A model generated the notes under the pieces. That model did not search any database, was not told the origin of the DNA, and saw nothing but the letters and a program-made list of their open reading frames with translations. The position numbers and the translations under genes were made by a program. Shown here piece after piece: positions 53,976 through 60,728 of a stretch of 64,000 nt of DNA (position 1 is its first letter; each line of letters starts with the position of its first letter). The DNA is taken from assembly GCA_013297925.1 (NCBI GenBank), contig JAAFJC010000008.1:1-64000 (forward strand). The letters are read 5' to 3'. The DNA is from Comamonadaceae bacterium. GTDB lineage: Bacteria; Pseudomonadota; Gammaproteobacteria; Burkholderiales; Burkholderiaceae_C.

Positions 53976-54302
53976 TTACTTGACCGTCATCACCCAAGCA
54001 GCCAACCTCGTCGCTTCAGCTTCGCTCACCTGTGGGTTTGCGGGCATGGGCACGGGGCCCCAGTTGCCTTTGCCTGGGGTGCTGCCTTTTTGGATTTTTT
54101 CAGCCAGCATCTTCACGGCATCTTTGTCAGAGGCGTATTTGGCGGCGACGTCTTTGTAGCTTGGGCCGACCATCTTTTTGTCAGCAGCGTGGCAAGCCAT
54201 GCAGTTCTTGGAGGTGGCCAAGGCTTGGTCGGCAAATGCAGGCGTTTGCACAGCGGCGAGCAAGGTGGCGGCGGATAGGAGTGTGATCAAACGGATTTTC
54301 AT
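53976..54302 (-). CDS. Class I c-type cytochrome (c551/c552-like)
   Basis: A 108-residue periplasmic cytochrome. A signal peptide ends in AFA (about residue 24), followed by the haem-binding CMACH (Cys34, Cys37, His38) and the axial Met in PVPMPANP near residue 86. It carries electrons in respiration; the partner is unknown. Its last 14 residues resemble the remnant at 44455, on the other side of the island. Confidence 0.93.
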   Translation of the reverse strand: MKIRLITLLSAATLLAAVQTPAFADQALATSKNCMACHAADKKMVGPSYKDVAAKYASDKDAVKMLAEKIQKGSTPGKGNWGPVPMPANPQVSEAEATRLAAWVMTVK

Positions 54303-54382
54303 TGTCTTCCTTCAGATTGCGAAGCTTGGTTTCAAGCCTTTATTGCAATACACTGGTGTTAACGCGATTTTAGACAAACGGG

Positions 54383-54412
54383 TTGACAGTTGGTTGCAGG
54401 TGGGGCTTAAAC
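54383..54412 (+). promoter_or_regulatory. Candidate promoter upstream of the Trp-rich protein/haemoglobin/def genes
   Basis: TTGACA (54383-54388), then an 18-base spacer, then TTAAAC (54407-54412). The -35 is perfect and the -10 weak. It lies about 90 bases upstream of the next plus-strand gene in a gap of about 200 bases without other features. Confidence 0.35.
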
Positions 54413-54498
54413 CCCTATAAACGCACGAAAAAGGTGCGAATCCTGTCAAAATTGCTTAAATTTTAGTCAATGTTGCTGATGCAGCAGAAGGAGCGAGT

Positions 54499-54750
54499 AT
54501 GTATTTTCTTGGCGCGGGCGTCATTTTATTGTTGCTCAAGTATTTGGAGATCGGCCCTGTGGGGCAATGGGATTGGGTGAAAGATTGGTATTGGTTTGCA
54601 GCGCCCTTTGTTTTGGCTGTGGTGTGGTGGGCTTGGGCGGATGCTTCGGGCTACACCAAGAAAAAAGCCATGGACAAGATGGACCAGCGCAAAAAGGATC
54701 GTTTGACGAAAAACCGTGAAGCGTTGGGCTTGGGCACCAAACGCAAATAG
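54499..54750 (+). CDS. Small Trp-rich membrane protein
   Basis: An 83-residue protein. Two membrane spans lie in residues 2-46, dense in Trp (DWVKDWYWFAAP, VVWWAWADA), followed by a Lys/Arg-rich cytoplasmic tail. This matches the 'small Trp-rich protein' family seen in betaproteobacteria, of unknown function. An AGAAGGAG ribosome site sits 6 bases before the ATG. The truncated haemoglobin gene follows 18 bases later. Confidence 0.85.
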   Translation: MYFLGAGVILLLLKYLEIGPVGQWDWVKDWYWFAAPFVLAVVWWAWADASGYTKKKAMDKMDQRKKDRLTKNREALGLGTKRK

Positions 54751-54768
54751 GGTTGACGGCTAAGCGGT

Positions 54769-55179
54769 ATGCAAATTCAAGAAAAACCAGCTTTTTCAAC
54801 GCCTTATGAATGGATCGGAGGCGAGGAGCGTGTGAAAGCTCTGGTGGAGCGGTTTTACGATCTGATGGATTTGGAGCCAGCATTTGCGCGGCTGCGCCAA
54901 GTGCACGGCGCCTCGCTGGATCAAGCCCGCGAACGCACTTTTTGGTTTCTCTGCGGTTGGCTCGGCGGCCCGCAGTATTACACTGAGAAATTCGGCCATC
55001 CACGCCTGCGAATGCGGCATATGCATGTGCCCATCGGCATTCAAGAGCGCGACGAATGGCTCGCTTGCATGGATCGTGCGATGGGCGAGACGGCTGTGCC
55101 TGAAGACTTGCGTGCTCGCCTTCGCGAGAGCTTTTTCCAAACGGCCGATTGGATGCGCAATCAAGGCGTGCCCTCATAA
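54769..55179 (+). CDS. Group II truncated haemoglobin
   Basis: A 136-residue globin. It has VKALVERFYDLMD (B helix start), the Trp/Tyr distal pattern in FWFLCGWLGGPQYYTEKFGHPRLR (F helix region, proximal His nearby), and MRHMHVPIG. Group II (trHbO-like) globins bind O2 or NO; in proteobacteria they are linked to oxygen delivery or NO protection. The next gene, def, begins 9 bases later. Confidence 0.9.
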   Translation: MQIQEKPAFSTPYEWIGGEERVKALVERFYDLMDLEPAFARLRQVHGASLDQARERTFWFLCGWLGGPQYYTEKFGHPRLRMRHMHVPIGIQERDEWLACMDRAMGETAVPEDLRARLRESFFQTADWMRNQGVPS

Positions 55180-55188
55180 GAATTGAGC

Positions 55189-55815
55189 ATGGCCATCCGC
55201 GCGATTCTCAAAATGGGCGATCCGCGCTTGCTCAGCGTGGCTAGGGCAGTGGGTGAGTTCAACACGCCTGAGCTGCACGCTTTGCTGCAAGACATGCAAG
55301 ACACCATGGCCGCAGCAAACGGCGCCGGGCTCGCTGCCCCGCAAATTGGCGTGGATCTTCAGCTCGTGATTTTCGGCAGCGGATTGGTTAACCCACGCTA
55401 CCCAGATGCCCCACCCGTGCCGCGCACGGTGCTCATCAATCCAGTCATCACGCCATTTTTAGGGGGAAAGCAGCCACTCGCCGGCATGAATACTGTGCAA
55501 GCAGCTATGAATTCAATAGCATTTGATTTGCATTATCAAGCTGATCCGCAAGAGTTGGAAGACGGCTGGGAAGGCTGCCTCAGTGTGCCCGGCCTGCGCG
55601 GCAGCGTGCCGCGCTTTAAGCGCATTCGCTATCAAGGCTTTGATGAACTGGGCCAGCCGATAGATCGCACGGTTGAGGGCTTTCATGCAAGAGTTGTGCA
55701 GCATGAGTGTGATCATTTGCACGGAATCTTGTATCCGATGCGGGTCAAAGACTTCCGCAATTTCGGGTTTACCGACATACTCTTCCCAGAACTGTCTGGA
55801 GCTGATGATGATTAG
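55189..55815 (+). CDS. def: Peptide deformylase with an internal insertion
   Basis: A 208-residue Fe/Zn deformylase, which removes the formyl group of new proteins. Its three motifs are intact: [10 protein letters not shown] (45-54), EGCLSVPG (128-135, metal ligand Cys130) and HECDH (172-176, ligands His172 and His176, catalytic Glu173). Residues 91-121, between motif 1 and motif 2, are an extra segment of about 30 residues, part of it encoded by a family A repeat (55475-55525). A normal enzyme goes almost directly from INPVITP to [11 protein letters not shown]. The ATG at 55189 is chosen over a TTG at 55183. No fmt gene follows. Confidence 0.9.
   Translation: MAIRAILKMGDPRLLSVARAVGEFNTPELHALLQDMQDTMAAANGAGLAAPQIGVDLQLVIFGSGLVNPRYPDAPPVPRTVLINPVITPFLGGKQPLAGMNTVQAAMNSIAFDLHYQADPQELEDGWEGCLSVPGLRGSVPRFKRIRYQGFDELGQPIDRTVEGFHARVVQHECDHLHGILYPMRVKDFRNFGFTDILFPELSGADDD
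55475..55525 (-). repeat. Family A dispersed repeat inside def
   Basis: CACTCGCCGGCATGAATACT then GTGCAAGCAGCTATGAATTC matches the family core (GCCGGCAT...GCAGCTAT...ATT). It codes for most of the extra segment of the enzyme. Confidence 0.75.
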
Positions 55816-56671
55816 ATTTTTTACCGCTTTGCTGATCAGCTTTGCTGCCTTGCTCGCAGGCTGCGGCTCGGGGGGGGGGGGCGGAGGTTCTTTTGGTCTC
55901 GCGCCTGGTACAGGTAGTCTTGTGATTGGCTCTTCAGGCCTTGCAGCGATGCCACAAGCCAACTGTGCCAATCTGTCGATAACGGTGGATGGCGCGAGCA
56001 CCGTGATGAATATCAGTACGCCCTGCACGACTGCAACTGCGGTGGGCACCTTTGTCGGCGGTGGAAGTGGCAACAAGGCGATTGTTCAGTTCGATGGTTT
56101 TGATGGTTTGAAAGTCTCTGATTTAGCAAGCGTTGAGCTTGATGCGAGGTCCATCGTTAATACAAGCGGCACGCAACTGTTTTATATGAACTTCGTCGTT
56201 GATTTAGATTGCGTGAAAGACGAAGTACCCGCCTCGCTCCAAATTGGCCAAATGCGTGATCGCAGGAAAATCGTCGTCTGGCAGCCCAATGCTGTAGCTG
56301 GCGTGGTGCAGCCTGACGGCTACACGCGTTACAGCGCCACGCCGTCCACCAACCAATGGGGCATCGTTAGAGGAGCTACCCCCACTTTTGGCATGGCAAA
56401 CCATATTGATGCCAATGGGCCGCTTGGGATTGCAGGCTTTCCAAATGCCTGTATCGTTGATGGCGTTTCTGCAGACGGTGGTTTGTTACGTGATCGCAGC
56501 GCGGCCGTGAGCTGCGCAACTGCAACTGGCTTGGGCGCGGGAGACCCAGCGATTTGCGGCTTGGCTTCAAAAGGTGTTTTGCTTTTGCTGGGTGACTCTG
56601 GCAACTTCGCCAACCGAAGCTTCAACGTCAAGCGCCTCAAAATCAAAGACCGCGTGATCACGTTTCAATAG
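55808..56671 (+). CDS. Hypothetical lipoprotein with a poly-G tract
   Basis: A 287-residue protein of unknown function. The signal peptide ends in the lipobox LLAGC (Cys at about 19), followed directly by a Gly stretch encoded by 12 consecutive G. The mature part is beta-rich, with several Cys and [17 protein letters not shown]-like repeats; it resembles other betaproteobacterial surface lipoproteins only in general. It overlaps the def 3' end by 8 bases; GGAG sits 6 bases before the ATG at 55808. It ends one base before the convergent xthA stop. Confidence 0.7.
   Translation: MIRFFTALLISFAALLAGCGSGGGGGGSFGLAPGTGSLVIGSSGLAAMPQANCANLSITVDGASTVMNISTPCTTATAVGTFVGGGSGNKAIVQFDGFDGLKVSDLASVELDARSIVNTSGTQLFYMNFVVDLDCVKDEVPASLQIGQMRDRRKIVVWQPNAVAGVVQPDGYTRYSATPSTNQWGIVRGATPTFGMANHIDANGPLGIAGFPNACIVDGVSADGGLLRDRSAAVSCATATGLGAGDPAICGLASKGVLLLLGDSGNFANRSFNVKRLKIKDRVITFQ
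55870..55881 (+). repeat. Homopolymeric tract of 12 G
   Basis: The tract lies about 60 bases inside the lipoprotein gene, right after the lipobox Cys codon. Slippage by one or two bases would shift the frame. Confidence 0.95.
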
Positions 56672-57478
56672 TCAGCCTAACGAACAGACCACCGGTGTGT
56701 GGTCTGAGGGCCGCTCGTTCTTTCGGGGCGCTTTGTCAATCATGCAGCTTTGCACCTTGGGCTTTAAAGCATCGCTTACCAGCGTGTAGTCAATCCGCAA
56801 GCCTTTGTTACGGCGCAACGCCATATCACGGTAATCCCACCAGCTGTAGAGCTTTGGGGCTTGTTCGAACATTCGGAAAGCATCGGTGAGGCCCAGCGCG
56901 AGCAAATGCTTGAACTGATCGCGCTCAGCCTCGGTGTGGTGAATCGTCTCGCGCAGGCCTTCTGGGTCATGCGTGTCGCGATCGTCAAAGGTGATGTTGA
57001 AATCGCCCACCAGCACGAGCTGAGGATGCACTGCCAGCTCCTCGCGCAGCCAATCTCGCAAGCCGCGCAGCCAACTCATTTTGTATTCAAATTTATCCGT
57101 ACCCGGCGCTTGGCCATTCACAAAATAGCCATTCACCACGCGTACGCTGCCAAGCTCAGTTTGCAGCGTGGCTGCGATGATACGGCTTTGCTCATCTGCG
57201 AAGCCGGGGATGTTTTTCTGCACGTCAATGACGGCGCTCACTGAATCTTTGCGCGTGAGCCATGCCACGCCGTTATACGTCTTTTGGCCAAACACCTGCG
57301 CGCTGTATCCTGCCGCTTCAAAGTCCGCAAACGGAAACTTCTCATCAGTCATCTTGAGTTCTTGCAAGCCCAGAGCATCAATCTTCTCGCCTTCGGGTTG
57401 AGCGGCTAGCCAATCGAGCACCTGTTGGCTACGAATGGTGAGGGAGTTAACATTCCATGTGGCAATTTTTAGAGTCAT
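56672..57478 (-). CDS. xthA: Exodeoxyribonuclease III
   Basis: A 268-residue AP endonuclease/3'-5' exonuclease of base-excision repair. It has the ATWNVNSL start, LQELKM (catalytic Glu), the GDFNI metal/catalytic motif, a late RIDYTLVSD, and the terminal SDHTPVV with the catalytic His. The stop meets the stop of the convergent lipoprotein gene with no gap. Confidence 0.94.
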   Translation of the reverse strand: MTLKIATWNVNSLTIRSQQVLDWLAAQPEGEKIDALGLQELKMTDEKFPFADFEAAGYSAQVFGQKTYNGVAWLTRKDSVSAVIDVQKNIPGFADEQSRIIAATLQTELGSVRVVNGYFVNGQAPGTDKFEYKMSWLRGLRDWLREELAVHPQLVLVGDFNITFDDRDTHDPEGLRETIHHTEAERDQFKHLLALGLTDAFRMFEQAPKLYSWWDYRDMALRRNKGLRIDYTLVSDALKPKVQSCMIDKAPRKNERPSDHTPVVCSLG

Positions 57479-57483
57479 TTGGG

Positions 57484-57530
57484 TCTTTCGCCGGCATAGA
57501 ATATGCGGGAGGTGCTATTTTATTAATAGT
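57484..57530. repeat. Family A dispersed repeat, folA-xthA interval
   Basis: TCTTTCGCCGGCATAGAATA then TGCGGGAGGTGCTATTTTAT. It takes up nearly the whole 65-base gap. Confidence 0.8.
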
Positions 57531-57543
57531 GATATGAGGTATC

Positions 57544-58047
57544 TCAGGCGCGCAGATACGTCACAAAATCAAGCTTAAAACCGTTTGCTGCAACGAGTTT
57601 TTCGCGGCCTGCTTCGCGCCAAGCAGCATCCAGAGCCGGTGCAAACGTGTCCCCTGCAAACTCCGCATCAACCTCGGTGATCACCAGTTGATGTGCCAGC
57701 GGCAGCGCCTGCTCATAAATCTGCGCACCACCGATCACCCATACCTCGCTGCTGCCTGATTGCTCACAAATCAATAGCGCCTCGCGCAGATTCTGTGCCG
57801 GCAAAGCGCCATTTTTCTTTAAATTTTCACGGGTTTGAGTGTTTGAGGAGATCACCAGATTCATCCGCCCTGGTAGCGGCCGAAATTTCACAGGCAGGGA
57901 ATCCCAGGTCTTGCGACCCATGATCACCGGATGCCCCAGCGTCGTGCGCTTGAAATGCGCAAGGTCTTCCGGCAAATGCCATGGCATCTTGCCATTCAAG
58001 CCGATCACATTGCCTTTGGCCTGCGCCCAGATGAGGTTGATTTGCAT
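57544..58047 (-). CDS. folA: Dihydrofolate reductase
   Basis: A 167-residue enzyme reducing dihydrofolate with NADPH. It has INLIWAQAKGNVIGLNGKMPWHLPEDL (residues 2-28, catalytic Glu/Asp position near 27), VIMGRKTWDSLP near 45-56, and VIGGAQIYEQAL near 100-111. The ATG at 58047 gives the family start; the frame upstream overlaps thyA. It pairs with thyA just upstream, as commonly seen. Confidence 0.95.
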   Translation of the reverse strand: MQINLIWAQAKGNVIGLNGKMPWHLPEDLAHFKRTTLGHPVIMGRKTWDSLPVKFRPLPGRMNLVISSNTQTRENLKKNGALPAQNLREALLICEQSGSSEVWVIGGAQIYEQALPLAHQLVITEVDAEFAGDTFAPALDAAWREAGREKLVAANGFKLDFVTYLRA

Positions 58048-58054
58048 GGCGAAC

Positions 58055-58858
58055 TCAAACCGCCACCGGCGCTTTGATCGCCGCATGGTGCTGATAATTC
58101 ACCACTTCAAAATCTTCGTACTCGTAATCAAAGATAGTGTCAGGTTTGCGCTTAATCACGAGCTGCGGGTAGGGGAAGGGCTCACGTGCGAGCTGAGATT
58201 GCACTTGCTCGTGATGATTGCTGTAAATGTGACAGTCACCGCCCGTCCACACAAAATCGCCCACCTCCAGATTGCATTGTTGCGCGAGCATCTGAGTGAG
58301 CAAGGCGTAGCTGGCGATGTTGAAAGGTACGCCTAGGAAGATGTCTGCGCTGCGTTGGTAGAGCTGGCAGGAGAGTTTTCCATCGGCCACATAAAACTGG
58401 AAGAAAGCATGGCAGGGCATCAGCGCCATCTTCGGCAAATCCGCCACATTCCAAGCGCTCACGATAATGCGGCGCGAATCCGGATTGGTTTTGAGCTGAT
58501 CCACCACCTGCGCAATCTGATCAATATGCCCGCCATCCGGCTTCGGCCAGCTGCGCCACTGCACGCCATACACCGGGCCGAGATCGCCCGTCTCCTTATT
58601 CGCCCACTCATCCCAAATCGTCACGCCACGCTCTTTGAGCCAATTGGCGTTGCCATCGCCTCGGAGGAACCACAGCAGCTCCAAGATGATGGATTTCAGA
58701 TGCACCTTCTTCGTCGTCACCAGCGGGAAGCCCTCCGCGAGATTGAAGCGCATTTGATGCCCAAACACAGAGCGCGTGCCCGTGCCCGTGCGGTCAGTTT
58801 TAGCGACACCATGCTCAAACACATGACGCATGAAGGTTTCATATTGGTTGCTGGGCAT
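58055..58858 (-). CDS. thyA: Thymidylate synthase
   Basis: A 267-residue enzyme that methylates dUMP using methylene-tetrahydrofolate. It has the Arg loop [16 protein letters not shown] near 22-37, the catalytic Cys in [12 protein letters not shown] near residue 149, and [19 protein letters not shown] near 172-190. It is 7 bases upstream of folA, the enzyme that recycles its folate product. Confidence 0.97.
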   Translation of the reverse strand: MPSNQYETFMRHVFEHGVAKTDRTGTGTRSVFGHQMRFNLAEGFPLVTTKKVHLKSIILELLWFLRGDGNANWLKERGVTIWDEWANKETGDLGPVYGVQWRSWPKPDGGHIDQIAQVVDQLKTNPDSRRIIVSAWNVADLPKMALMPCHAFFQFYVADGKLSCQLYQRSADIFLGVPFNIASYALLTQMLAQQCNLEVGDFVWTGGDCHIYSNHHEQVQSQLAREPFPYPQLVIKRKPDTIFDYEYEDFEVVNYQHHAAIKAPVAV

Positions 58859-58905
58859 GGTTTCTTGACGTGTGTAGATGGAACTTCTTGATGTGCTGAA
58901 TCAGC

Positions 58906-59487
58906 TCATTTGGACGCTGTAGCACTTGCAGAAGCCGAGCCGGTGATTTCCGGCGCGGCAGCAGCTGGGGCGGTAAGTTGCTCAGGCGTGAGATTGAGTG
59001 GCTTACTTTGCAGCGCCGCCAGAAATTGCGCTTGATTCAGATGCTGATAAAGCGGGCGAAAGGAGAGATCAAATTCGAGCTGGCCGCTGGGCAGGATTTT
59101 GGGCGCTGCCATTTTTTCGGGCTTGCATTGCTTGCCGCAGGCTTTTGCCAAATCGCGTTGCACGGATTTAGCCGCATCCAGAGCGCTGCTTTTTGCGCCA
59201 GCAGTGGTGAAGGTGGCGCGGGTGGTGATCACCAAGCGGCCGAGGCCGCCGAGCGCGCTGTGCTGCAAGCCCATCTCGCCGGCCAATACATCACGATTCG
59301 CGGATGAGTTTGGGGAAATGCCAGGAGCGGGTTTAGGAGCACTTGCAGCTGCTGCACCTGGTTTCGGTTGAGGAACGGCAGGCAGGCCCAATACATTCGC
59401 CTCTTGCGCAAATGCGCCAGTGATAGGTAAGAATAAAGCCAGCGCTATGCCGCAAAGTAACTGAGGAAATCGATTCAAGTGAGTCAT
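58906..59487 (-). CDS. Hypothetical secreted protein
   Basis: A 193-residue protein with a signal peptide (cleavage near AFA at about 27), a Pro/Ala/Lys-rich linker (38-55), and a folded part with an SAKSSALDAAKSVQ-like helix, two Cys in CGKQC and a LEFDLSFRPLYQHL strand. I do not recognise the family. It begins 57 bases before the next gene on the same strand and could be periplasmic. Confidence 0.65.
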   Translation of the reverse strand: MTHLNRFPQLLCGIALALFLPITGAFAQEANVLGLPAVPQPKPGAAAASAPKPAPGISPNSSANRDVLAGEMGLQHSALGGLGRLVITTRATFTTAGAKSSALDAAKSVQRDLAKACGKQCKPEKMAAPKILPSGQLEFDLSFRPLYQHLNQAQFLAALQSKPLNLTPEQLTAPAAAAPEITGSASASATASK

Positions 59488-59543
59488 GCCCTGATTTTCT
59501 CACTGAAATACTTGTGCGCTAAGCACAGCTGGCTTTTATAGGC

Positions 59544-60185
59544 TCAGTGCAAATGCCGAGGCTTGCGCCCGCCGCCGCCATGGCCGCCTAGGCCGCCCGC
59601 AGCACCAGGGCCACCACGCACGCTGCGGGGGATGGTGAGGGAATTGACCATTGCGTCAAAGCGCTTGCTGAACATTTTGTCAATCTCCGCGACGACATCG
59701 CCCATTTCTTGTTTCTCAAAATGGCGCTCCATCACGGCTGTCACATCTTCAATCAGCATATCGCGCTGCACCTGCATGATGTCGCCCGGCGTGGGGCCAA
59801 CGAAGAGCATGAGGAAATCGTCACGCGATTCTTTGCCCTCATCCTCGTCTTCATCATCGTATTCGGTGTCGTAAATGCTGATCTCAATGGCTGCGCCTGC
59901 GCTGGAGAGCTCATTGAGGTTCATGCACATCTCTTCCAAGCTGGAGCGAAAGGCTTCATCAGCGGCCACCGTCCAGCACATGCTGAGCACATGGGTTTTG
60001 TCATCCAAACGAATGCCCGGCTCTTCTTCATAGCTGCTGATCGCGCCCTTGGCCAATGAAGATGCACCGGCATAAGACCATAGCGGCTTGAGCGCATCTT
60101 GTAGCTGAGCGTAGGTTACATCCACGCGCAGAGGCACTTCGCCATGCACATGGATTTCGTAGGGGGGTTCGTAGGAAGATGCCAT
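59544..60185 (-). CDS. Hypothetical protein, acidic with a Gly-rich tail
   Basis: A 213-residue cytoplasmic protein without a signal or span. Residues 1-115 form a mixed alpha/beta part, then an acidic loop YDDEDEDEGKESRDD near 109-123, a helical part, and a C-terminal Gly/His/Arg-rich tail (GGLGGHGGGGRKPRHLH). I do not recognise the family. The conserved look (long open frame, consistent codon use) supports a real gene. Confidence 0.7.
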   Translation of the reverse strand: MASSYEPPYEIHVHGEVPLRVDVTYAQLQDALKPLWSYAGASSLAKGAISSYEEEPGIRLDDKTHVLSMCWTVAADEAFRSSLEEMCMNLNELSSAGAAIEISIYDTEYDDEDEDEGKESRDDFLMLFVGPTPGDIMQVQRDMLIEDVTAVMERHFEKQEMGDVVAEIDKMFSKRFDAMVNSLTIPRSVRGGPGAAGGLGGHGGGGRKPRHLH

Positions 60186-60250
60186 GGAGATAGTTTAGTA
60201 CTTTGGCGCTGGATTGTGTATCTTAGATGTTCTGATCAGAATCGAACCCA

Positions 60251-60288
60251 GCGCACTTGTGCGCTTCGTCAATACCGCCCTAGGGCGG
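60251..60288. other. Two adjacent perfect palindromes next to the tRNA cluster
   Basis: GCGCACTTGTGCGC (60251-60264) and CCGCCCTAGGGCGG (60275-60288). On the minus strand the flank reads GGGTTCGATTCTGA, like a tRNA T arm. There is no U run, so it is not a standard terminator. Confidence 0.5.
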
Positions 60289-60328
60289 ACCGGTTCGGGA
60301 GCGTTAAAGTGGTCATCAAAAGAGAAGT

Positions 60329-60421
60329 TGGTGCCTCGAACCGGAATCGAACCGGTACGCCCGCTATGAACGAAGCGGCGGATTTTAAGTCCGCTGTGTC
60401 TACCTATTTCACCATCGAGGC
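60329..60421 (-). tRNA. tRNA-Leu (TAA)
   Basis: A 93-nt type II tRNA with acceptor GCCTCGA/TTCGAGGC, anticodon loop CTTAAAA with anticodon TAA, long variable arm, T arm GGTTCGATTCC and CCA. First tRNA of the cluster by coordinate, last in transcription order. Confidence 0.95.
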
Positions 60422-60455
60422 TGAGCTTGGATTGTCGGCCAAAACTCAAGGAAAA

Positions 60456-60481
60456 ACGCCCCGTCGTGTGACGAGGCGTTG
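60456..60481 (-). terminator. Hairpin between tRNA-Cys and tRNA-Leu
   Basis: The stem AACGCC/GGCGTT is extended by CGTC/GACG around a GTGT loop. An A run at 60451-60456 becomes U on the minus strand, and a T run lies on the other side. Confidence 0.7.
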
Positions 60482-60487
60482 AATTTT

Positions 60488-60561
60488 TGGAGGCGCGACC
60501 CAGAGTCGAACTGGGCTAACCGGATTTGCAATCCGGGGCATAACCGCTTTGCTATCGCGCC
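60488..60561 (-). tRNA. tRNA-Cys (GCA)
   Basis: A 74-nt tRNA with acceptor GGCGCGA/TCGCGCC, anticodon stem CCGGA/TCCGG with anticodon GCA, T arm AGTTCGACTCT and CCA. Only about 16 bases separate it from the hairpin that follows tRNA-Gly. Confidence 0.95.
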
Positions 60562-60577
60562 ACGAAACTGACAAACT

Positions 60578-60604
60578 AAAAAGGGAAGCTAGGCTTCCCT
60601 TTTT
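60578..60604 (-). terminator. Hairpin between tRNA-Gly and tRNA-Cys
   Basis: A perfect 12-bp stem (AAAAAGGGAAGC at 60578-60589 with GCTTCCCTTTTT at 60593-60604) with a TAG loop; A and T runs at both ends make it bidirectional in form. Confidence 0.85.
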
Positions 60605-60611
60605 AAAGAAT

Positions 60612-60687
60612 TGGAGCGGGAAAAGAGTCTCGAACTCTCGACCTCAACCTTGGCAAGGTTGCGCTCTACCAACTGAGCTATTCCCGC
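60612..60687 (-). tRNA. tRNA-Gly (GCC)
   Basis: A 76-nt tRNA with acceptor GCGGGAA/TTCCCGC, anticodon loop TTGCCAA with anticodon GCC, T arm GAGAGTTCGAGACTCTT and CCA. It lies 41 bases downstream of lon. Confidence 0.96.
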
Positions 60688-60728
60688 GAGAGAGCCAAAT
60701 TATAGCAGCAAAATTTGGCGTTTTCGTT

